Shown here in pieces: positions 55,238 to 64,000 of a DNA stretch of 64,000 bases (positions within the stretch are counted from its first letter, which is position 1; each line of letters opens with the position of its first letter). A program made the translations under genes and the position numbers. Origin of the DNA: Meghimatium bilineatum (taxonomy: Eukaryota > Mollusca > Gastropoda > Stylommatophora > Philomycidae); assembly GCA_034231615.1 (NCBI GenBank), contig CM067298.1:52852883-52916882 (forward strand), given 5' to 3'. The notes beneath the pieces are model-generated. The model did not search any database. It saw only the letters and a list, made by a program, of their open reading frames with translations, and had not been told where the DNA came from.

Positions 55238-56973
55238 TGAACCCAGGTGCATTCTTATTCACAAGTGGTTGCTTTGTTCAATTCCGTTGAAAATATTAAA
55301 TTTCGTATGATACTTTTTAAATAAATCCACAAGTCCCGTTTTCATTTGAACACGCCTCGTAGATACATTTATGAGAAGTGTTGAAAAGTTTGAAAAAGAA
55401 AATAAAAAAATATATTTCTAGTGATAAACTATATACATTTATGAGATATGTTGAAAAGTTTGAACAAGAAAATAAAAAAAAAATATTTCTAATGATAAAC
55501 TATATTCATTTATGAAATGTGTTGAAAAGTTTGAACAAGAAAATAAAAAAAAAGTTTCTAATGTTAAACTATATACATTTAAGAAATGTGTTGAAAAGTT
55601 TGAAAAAGTAAGTGAAAAGATATATTTCTAGTGATAATCTACCGGTAGATACATTTATGAGATGTGTTGAAAAGTTTGAAAAAGAAAATAAAAAAATATA
55701 TTTCGTATGATAAACTATATACATTTATGAAATGTGTTGAAAAGTTTGAGAAAGAAAATGAAAAGATATATTTCTAGTGATAATCTACCGGTAGATACAT
55801 TTATGAGATGTGTTGAAAAGTTTGAAAAAGAAAATAAAAAAATATATTTCTAATGATAAACTACCGGTAGATACATTTATGAGATGTGTTGAAAAGTTTG
55901 AAAAAGAAAATAAAAAAATATATTTCTAATGATAAACTACCGGTAGATACATTTATAAGATGTGTTGAAAAGTTTGAAAAAGAAAATCAAAAAATATATT
56001 TCTAATGATAAACTACCGGTAGATACATGTATGAGAAGTGTTGAAAAGTTTGAAAAAGAAAATAAAAAAATATATTTCTAATGATAAACTACTGGTAGAT
56101 ACATTTCTGAGATGTGTTGAAAAGTTTGAAAAAGAAAATAAAAAAATATATTTCTAATGATAAACTATATTCATTTATGAAATGTGTTGAAAAGTTTGAA
56201 CAAGAAAATAAAAAAAAAATATTTCTAATGATAAACTATATACATTTAGGAAAGGTGTTGAAAAGTTTGAAAAAGAAAGTGAAAAGATATATTTCTAGTG
56301 ATAATATACCGGTAGATACATTTATGAGATGTGTTGAAAAGTTTGAAAAAGAAAATGAAAAAATATATTTCTAATAATAAACTACTGGTATTTATGAAAT
56401 GTGTTGAAAAGTTTCAAAATAAAAAAAATATATTTCTAATGATAAACTAGATACATTTATGAGATGTGCTGAAAAGTTTGAAAAAGAAAGTGAAAAGATA
56501 TATTTCTAGTGATAATATACCGGTAGATACATTTATGAGATGTGTTGAAAAGTTTGAAAAAGAAAATCAAAAAAAAATATTTCTAGTGATAAACTAGATA
56601 CATTTATGAAATATGTTGAAAGGTTTGAAAAAGAAAATCAAAAAATATATTTCTAATGATAAACTAGATACATTGCTGAAATGTGTTGAAAAGTTTCAAA
56701 ATCAAAGAAATATTTTTCTAATGATAAATTACATACATTTATGAAATGTGTTGAAAAGTTTGAACAAGAAAATTAAAAAAAAATATTTCTAATGATAAAC
56801 TATATACATTTATGAAATGTGTTGAAAAGTTTGAAAAAGAAAATGAAAAGATATATTTCTAGTGATAATCTACCGGTAGATACATTTATGAGATGTGTTG
56901 AAAAGATTGAAAAAGAAAAAAAATATATTTCTAATGATAAACTACCGGTAGATACATTTATGAGAAGTGTTGA

Positions 56974-57238
56974 TACAAGTAAATTTAAGTAGGAAGCCAG
57001 AGGACAATTTTTTTTAAAAATTCTTGAGATTAACGGGTATTGAACCAGTCCGTTCTACGGCACCAAATGGCCTAGCAACAATTGCACACGCGTTTTACCG
57101 TACTTGACTAACCGCATCTCCAAAAAAAGATGCGATTTCATCAAGCTATTCAAATCGTGCACACAAAGTCATCCGAACGGACCAATCGAGACAAGGACTA
57201 TTACAACAACAACAAACATTCCGTACAGGTATCTTATC
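56974..57238 (-). repeat. tRNA-like SINE candidate inside the satellite, copy 1
   Basis: A 265-bp non-satellite insert flanked by an exact 11-bp TSD, agaagtgttga (56963-56973, 57239-57249), which is satellite sequence. On the minus strand it has a box A-like tagtcaagtacgg (57110-57098) and a perfect box B ggttcaatacc (57046-57036), with a T-arm-like stem and a gagat/atctc outer pairing. The boxes are 64 bases apart, longer than in a tRNA. A 7-bp hairpin, cgcatct/agatgcg, lies at 57112-57133. Confidence 0.72.
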
Positions 57239-59306
57239 AGAAGTGTTGAAAAGTTTGAAAAAGAAAATGAAAAGATATAATTCTAGTGATAATCTACCGG
57301 TAGATACATTTATGAGATGTGTTCAAAAGATTGAAAAAGAAAATAAAAAAATATATTTCTAATGATAAACTACCGGTAGAAACATTTATGAGAAGTGTTG
57401 AAAAGTTTGAAAAAGAAAATAAAAAAATATATTTCTAATGATAAACTACCAGTAGATACATGTATGAGAAGTGTTGAAAAGTGTGAAAAAGAAAATTTAA
57501 AAATATATTTCTAATGATAAACTACTGGTAGATACATTTCTGAGATGTGTTGAAAAGTTTGAAAAAGAAAATTAAATAATATATTTCTAATGATAAACTA
57601 CCGGTAGATACATTTATGAGAAGTGTTGAAAAGTTTGAAAAAGAAAATAAAATAATATTTCTAATGATAAACTAGATACATTTATGAGATGTGTTGAAAA
57701 GTTTGAAAAAGAAAATGAAAAGATATAATTCTAGTGATAATCTACCGGTAGATACATTTATGAGATGTGTTCAAAAGATTGAAAAAGAAAATAAAAAAAT
57801 ATATTTCTAATGATAAACTACCGGTAGATACATTTATGAGAAGTGTTGAAAAGTTTGAAAAAGAAAATAAAAAAATATATTTCTAATGATAAACTACCGG
57901 TAGATACATGTATGAGAAGTGTTGAAAAGTTTGAAAAAGAAAATAAAAAAATATATTTCTAATGATAAACTACTGGTAGATACATTTCTGAGATGTGTTG
58001 AAAAGTTTGAAAAAGAAAATAAAAAAATATATTTCTAGTGATAAACTAGATACATTTATGACATATGTTGAAAAGTTTGAAAAAGAAAATTTAAAAAAAA
58101 TATTTCTTATGATAAACTATATACATTTATGAAATGTGTTCAAAAGTTTGAAAAAGAAAATGAAAAGATATAATTCTAGTGATAATCTACCGGTAGATAA
58201 ATTTATGAGATGTGTTGAAAAGAATGAAAAAGAAAATAAAAAAATATATTTCTAATGATAAACTACCGATAGATACATTTATGAGAAGTGTTGAAAAGTT
58301 TGATAAAAGAAAATTAAATAATATATTTCTAATGATAAACTACCGGTAGATACATTTATGAGAAGTGTTGAAAAGTTTGAAAAAGAAAATAAAAAAATAT
58401 ATTTCTAATTATAAACTACCGGTAGATACATGTATGAGAAGTGTTGAAAAGTTTGAAAAAGAAAATAAAAAAATATATTTCTAATGATAAACTACTGGTA
58501 GATACATTTCTGAGATGTGTTGAAAAGTTTGAAAAAGAAAATAAAAAAAAAATATTTCTAATGATAAACTATATACATTTAGGAAAGGTGTTGAAAAGTT
58601 TGAAAAAGAAAGTGAAAAGATATATTTCTAGTGATAATATACCGGTAGATACATTTATGAGATGTGTTGAAAAGTTTGAAAAAGAAAATGAAAAAATATA
58701 TTTCTAATAATAAACTACTGGTATTTATGAAATGTGTTGAAAAGTTTCAAAATAAAAAAAATATATTTCTAATGATAAACTAGATACATTTATGAGATGT
58801 GCTGAAAAGTTTGAAAAAGAAAGTGAAAAGATATATTTCTAGTGATAATATACTGGTAGATACATTTATGAGATGTGTTGAAAAGTTTGAAAAAGAAAAT
58901 AAAAAAAAAATATTTCTAGTGATAAACTAGATACATTTATGAAATATGTTGAAAGGTTTGAAAAAGAAAATCAAAAAATATATTTCTAATGATAAACTAG
59001 ATACATTGCTGAAATGTGTTGAAAAGTTTCAAAATCAAAGAAATATTTTTCTAATGATAAATTACATACATTTATGAAATGTGTTGAAAAGTTTGAACAA
59101 GAAAATTAAAAAAAAATATTTCTAATGATAAACTATATACATTTATGAAATGTGTTGAAAAGTTTGAAAAAGAAAATGAAAAGATATATTTCTAGTGATA
59201 ATCTACCGGTAGATACATTTATGAGATGTGTTGAAAAGATTGAAAAAGAAAAAAAATATATTTCTAATGATAAACTACCGGTAGATACATTTATGAGAAG
59301 TGTTGA

Positions 59307-59571
59307 TACAAGTAAATTTAAGTAGGAAGCCAGAGGACAATTTTTTTTAAAAATTCTTGAGATTAACGGGTATTGAACCAGTCCGTTCTACGGCACCAAA
59401 TGGCCTAGCAACAATTGCACACGCGTTTTACCGTACTTGACTAACCGCATCTCCAAAAAAAGATGCGATTTCATCAAGCTATTCAAATCGTGCACACAAA
59501 GTCATCCGAACGGACCAATCGAGACAAGGACTATTACAACAACAACAAACATTCCGTACAGGTATCTTATC
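59307..59571 (-). repeat. tRNA-like SINE candidate inside the satellite, copy 2
   Basis: Same 265 bases, same 11-bp flanks (59296-59306, 59572-59582) and the same surrounding monomers as copy 1. It was therefore copied with the higher-order unit and not inserted again. Confidence 0.75.
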
Positions 59572-61987
59572 AGAAGTGTTGAAAAGTTTGAAAAAGAAAA
59601 TGAAAAGATATAATTCTAGTGATAATCTACCGGTAGATACATTTATGAGATGTGTTCAAAAGATTGAAAAAGAAAATAAAAAAATATATTTCTAATGATA
59701 AACTACCGGTAGAAACATTTATGAGAAGTGTTGAAAAGTTTGAAAAAGAAAATAAAAAAATATATTTCTAATGATAAACTACCAGTAGATACATGTATGA
59801 GAAGTGTTGAAAAGTGTGAAAAAGAAAATTTAAAAATATATTTCTAATGATAAACTACTGGTAGATACATTTCTGAGATGTGTTGAAAAGTTTGAAAAAG
59901 AAAATTAAATAATATATTTCTAATGATAAACTAGATACATTTATGAGATGTGTTGAAAAGTTTGAAAAAGAAAATGAAAAGATATAATTCTAGTGATAAT
60001 CTACCGGTAGATACATTTATGAGATGTGTTCAAAAGATTGAAAAAGAAAATTAAAAAATATATTTCTAATGATAAACTACCGGTAGATACATTTATGAGA
60101 AGTGTTGAAAAGTTTGAAAAAGAAAATAAAAAAATATATTTCTAATGATAAACTACCGGTAGATACATGTATGAGAAGTGTTGAAAAGTTTGGAAAAGAA
60201 AATAAAAAAATATATTTCTAATGATAAACTACTGGTAGATACATTTCTGAGATGTGTTGAAAAGTTTGAAAAAGAAAATAAAAAAATATATTTCTAGTGA
60301 TAAACTAGATACATTTATGAAATATGTTGAAAAGTTTGAAAAAGAAAATTTAAAAAAAATATTTCTTATGATAAACTATATACATTTATGAAATGTGTTG
60401 AAAAGTTTGAAAAAGAAAATGAAAAGATATAATTCTAGTGATAATCTACCGGTAGATAAATTTATGAGATGTGTTGAAAAGAATGAAAAAGAAAATAAAA
60501 AAATATATTTCTAATGATAAACTACCGATAGATACATTTATGAGAAGTGTTGAAAAGTTTGATAAAAGAAAATTAAATAATATATTTCTAATGATAAACT
60601 ACCGGTAGATACATTTATGAGAAGTGTTGAAAAGTTTGAAAAAGAAAATAAAAAAATATATTTCTAATGATAAACTACCGGTAGATACATGTATGAGAGG
60701 TGTTGAAAAGTTTGAAAAAGAAAATAAAAAAATATATTTCTAATGATAAACTACTGGTAGATACATTTCTGAGATGTGTTGAAAAGTTTGAAAAAGAAAA
60801 TAAAAAAATATATTTCTAATGATAAACTATATTCATTTATGAAATGTGTTGAAAAGTTTGAACAAGAAAATAAAAAAAAAATATTTCTAATGATAAACTA
60901 TATACATTTAGGAAAGGTGTTGAAAAGTTTGAAAAAGAAAGTGAAAAGATATATTTCTAGTGATAATATACCGGTAGATACATTTATGAGATGTGTTGAA
61001 AAGTTTGAAAAAGAAAATGAAAAAATATATTTCTAATAATAAACTACTGGTATTTATGAAATGTGTTGAAAAGTTTCAAAATAAAAAAAATATATTTCTA
61101 ATGATAAACTAGATACATTTATGAGATGTGCTGAAAAGTTTGAAAAAGAAAGTGAAAAGATATATTTCTAGTGATAATATACCGGTAGATACATTTATGA
61201 GATGTGTTGAAAAGTTTGAAAAAGAAAATGAAAAAAAAATATTTCTAGTGATAAACTAGATACATTTATGAAATATGTTGAAAGGTTTGAAAAAGAAAAT
61301 CAAAAAATATATTTCTAATGATAAACTAGATACATTGCTGAAATGTGTTGAAAAGTTTCAAAATCAAAGAAATATTTTTCTAATGATAAATACATACATT
61401 TATGAAATGTGTTGAAAAGTTTGAACAAGAAAATTAAAAAAAAATATTTCTAATGATAAACTATATACATTTATGAAATGTGTTGAAAAGTTTGAAAAAG
61501 AAAATGAAAAGATATATTTCTAGTGATAATCTACCGGTAGATACATTTATGAGATGTGTTGAAAAGTTTGAAAAAGAAAATAAAAAAAAAATATTTCTAG
61601 TGATAAACTAGATACATTTATGAAATATGTTGAAAGGTTTGAAAAAGAAAATCAAAAAATATATTTCTAATGATAAACTAGATACATTGCTGAAATGTGT
61701 TGAAAAGTTTCAAAATCAAAGAAATATTTTTCTAATGATAAATTACATACATTTATGAAATGTGTTGAAAAGTTTGAACAAGAAAATTAAAAAAAAATAT
61801 TTCTAATGATAAACTATATACATTTATGAAATGTGTTGAAAAGTTTGAAAAAGAAAATGAAAAGATATATTTCTAGTGATAATCTACCGGTAGATACATT
61901 TATGAGATGTGTTGAAAAGATTGAAAAAGAAAAAAAATATATTTCTAATGATAAACTACCGGTAGATACATTTATGAGAAGTGTTGA

Positions 61988-62252
61988 TACAAGTAAATTT
62001 AAGTAGGAAGCCAGAGGACAATTTTTTTTAAAAATTCTTGAGATTAACGGTTATTGAACCAGTCCGTTCTACGGCACCAAATGGCCTAGCAACAATTGCA
62101 CACGCGTTTTACCGTACTTGACTAACCGCATCTCCAAAAAAAGATGCGATTTCATCAAGCTATTCAAATCGTGCACACAAAGTCATCCGAACGGACCAAT
62201 CGAGACAAGGACTATTACAACAACAACAAACATTCCGTACAGGTATCTTATC
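61988..62252 (-). repeat. tRNA-like SINE candidate inside the satellite, copy 3
   Basis: Same insert and flanks (61977-61987, 62253-62263). One base differs in the acggttattgaacc stretch (acgggtattgaacc in copies 1 and 2), which alters box B in this copy. Confidence 0.75.
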
Positions 62253-64000
62253 AGAAGTGTTGAAAAGTTTGAAAAAGAAAATGAAAAGATATAATTCTAG
62301 TGATAATCTACCGGTAGATACATTTATGAGATGTGTTCAAAAGATTGAAAAAGAAAATAAAAAAATATATTTCTAATGATAAACTACCGGTAGAAACATT
62401 TATGAGAAGTGTTGAAAAGTTTGAAAAAGAAAATAAAAAAATATATTTCTAATGATAAACTACCAGTAGATACATGTATGAGAAGTGTTGAAAAGTGTGA
62501 AAAAGAAAATTTAAAAATATATTTCTAATGATAAACTACTGGTAGATACATTTCTGAGATGTGTTGAAAAGTTTGAAAAAGAAAATTAAATAATATATTT
62601 CTAATGATAAACTAGATACATTTATGAGATGTGTTGAAAAGTTTGAAAAAGAAAATGAAAAGATATAATTCTAGTGATAATCTACCGGTAGATACATTTA
62701 TGAGATGTGTTCAAAAGATTGAAAAAGAAAATTAAAAAATATATTTCTAATGATAAACTACCGGTAGATACATTTATGAGAAGTGTTGAAAAGTTTGAAA
62801 AAGAAAATAAAAAAATATATTTCTAATGATAAACTACCGGTAGATACATGTATGAGAAGTGTTGAAAAGTTTGGAAAAGAAAATAAAAAAATATATTTCT
62901 AATGATAAACTACTGGTAGATACATTTCTGAGATGTGTTGAAAAGTTTGAAAAAGAAAATAAAAAAATATATTTCTAGTGATAAACTAGATACATTTATG
63001 AAATATGTTGAAAAGTTTGAAAAAGAAAATTTAAAAAAAATATTTCTTATGATAAACTATATACATTTATGAAATGTGTTGAAAAGTTTGAAAAAGAAAA
63101 TGAAAAGATATAATTCTAGTGATAATCTACCGGTAGATAAATTTATGAGATGTGTTGAAAAGAATGAAAAAGAAAATAAAAAAATATATTTCTAATGATA
63201 AACTACCGATAGATACATTTATGAGAAGTGTTGAAAAGTTTGATAAAAGAAAATTAAATAATATATTTCTAATGATAAACTACCGGTAGATACATTTATG
63301 AGAAGTGTTGAAAAGTTTGAAAAAGAAAATAAAAAAATATATTTCTAATGATAAACTACCGGTAGATACATGTATGAGAGGTGTTGAAAAGTTTGAAAAA
63401 GAAAATAAAAAAATATATTTCTAATGATAAACTACTGGTAGATACATTTCTGAGATGTGTTGAAAAGTTTGAAAAAGAAAATAAAAAAATATATTTCTAA
63501 TGATAAACTATATTCATTTATGAAATGTGTTGAAAAGTTTGAACAAGAAAATAAAAAAAAAATATTTCTAATGATAAACTATATACATTTAGGAAAGGTG
63601 TTGAAAAGTTTGAAAAAGAAAGTGAAAAGATATATTTCTAGTGATAATATACCGGTAGATACATTTATGAGATGTGTTGAAAAGTTTGAAAAAGAAAATG
63701 AAAAAATATATTTCTAATAATAAACTACTGGTATTTATGAAATGTGTTGAAAAGTTTCAAAATAAAAAAAATATATTTCTAATGATAAACTAGATACATT
63801 TATGAGATGTGCTGAAAAGTTTGAAAAAGAAAGTGAAAAGATATATTTCTAGTGATAATATACCGGTAGATACATTTATGAGATGTGTTGAAAAGTTTGA
63901 AAAAGAAAATGAAAAAAAAATATTTCTAGTGATAAACTAGATACATTTATGAAATATGTTGAAAGGTTTGAAAAAGAAAATCAAAAAATATATTTCTAAT

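Larger units (their letters stand above)
54462..55361 (+). mobile_element. Mariner element, internally deleted, inserted in the satellite
   Basis: 31-bp perfect terminal inverted repeats beginning CGAGGCGTGTTC lie at 54464-54494 and 55329-55359, with a TA on each side (54462-54463, 55360-55361) that restores the satellite reading aaactagataca. The left open frame (MAGVIPNPSKVNQRAVIQFL, CLSRTRVMEWVRMFKDGREL) is the paired helix-turn-helix DNA-binding part. The right frame begins ILLHDNARPHVAKIV and has YSPDLSPCDFHLFGPL. The second and third catalytic Asp are 34 residues apart (DD34D), while the first Asp region is gone. Non-autonomous. Confidence 0.96.
55362..64000. repeat. Satellite continued, with about 2.33-2.68-kb higher-order repeats
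   Basis: Same monomers. The in-frame block starting at 56114 recurs at 58441, 60776 and 63457. The embedded 265-bp element recurs at 56974, 59307 and 61988. Spacings are about 2.33 kb, and 2.68 kb where a 350-bp stretch (about 61190-61540) is duplicated. Further variants lack the whole ccggtaga segment (ctactggtatttatg). It runs off the window end. Confidence 0.95.

Noticed and set aside
57030..57122. A genuine tRNA gene on the minus strand
   Set aside because: The boxes are present but 64 bases apart, and only partial arms pair; SINE-type tRNA relic is the better reading.
56114..63717. Four near-identical 86-88-codon frames in the satellite
   Set aside because: They are copies of one higher-order unit where A-run length happens to keep the frame open over three monomers; no promoter or conserved start. 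Kept only as a hint to origin.

Overview
The window is nuclear DNA from an animal, probably a lophotrochozoan and most likely a mollusc. There is one split gene with GT-AG introns, and most of the rest is non-LTR retrotransposon (LINE) debris, SINEs, minisatellites, a Polinton/Maverick fossil and a large AT-rich satellite. There are no bacterial operons, ribosome-binding sites, rRNA genes or CRISPR arrays. The mollusc guess rests on the type of LINE proteins and is inference.

Region 1 (1-6.1 kb) is LINE fragments of at least four families, mostly minus strand, some tandem and some head to head. They are called here R1 to R6 by their C-terminal protein signatures and 3' tails.

Region 2 (6.14-30.27 kb) holds eleven plus-strand exons of a procollagen galactosyltransferase (GT25 family, COLGALT/GLT25D). 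They run from an initiator ATG and signal peptide to the FEDDVRFE motif. Exon order and splice phases agree throughout. One internal exon (after 6400) was not found, and the 3' exons lie outside the window or are lost. Three single-base frame breaks/stops plus one nonsense codon interrupt the reading frame, so this is either a decaying copy or an assembly with base errors. Each large intron carries its own minisatellite, LINE pieces and copies of two related short repeats (families A and B).

Region 3 (about 30.9-41.0 kb) is an AT-rich, rearranged Polinton/Maverick-like element: DUF5679 plus phospholipase-like protein, adenain-like protease, protein-primed family B DNA polymerase, a small zinc-ribbon protein, retroviral-type integrase and an ankyrin protein. 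All are broken. No packaging ATPase or capsid gene was seen. At least seven later LINE/SINE insertions, several with clear target-site duplications (TSDs), sit inside it, so it is an old resident.

Region 4 (about 41.03-64.0 kb) is a satellite of 70- and 76-bp monomers in higher-order repeats of 1.46, about 3.13 and about 2.33-2.68 kb. A deleted mariner element (54464-55359) is inserted in it at a TA. A 265-bp element with tRNA-like promoter boxes was inserted into one monomer and then copied with its higher-order unit at least three times.

The likely order of events is: Polinton insertion, LINE and SINE invasion of it, satellite growth next to it, SINE insertion and co-amplification, and a mariner insertion into the array. 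The only cellular gene is the collagen-modifying enzyme, which would act in the ER lumen on hydroxylysine residues of collagen.
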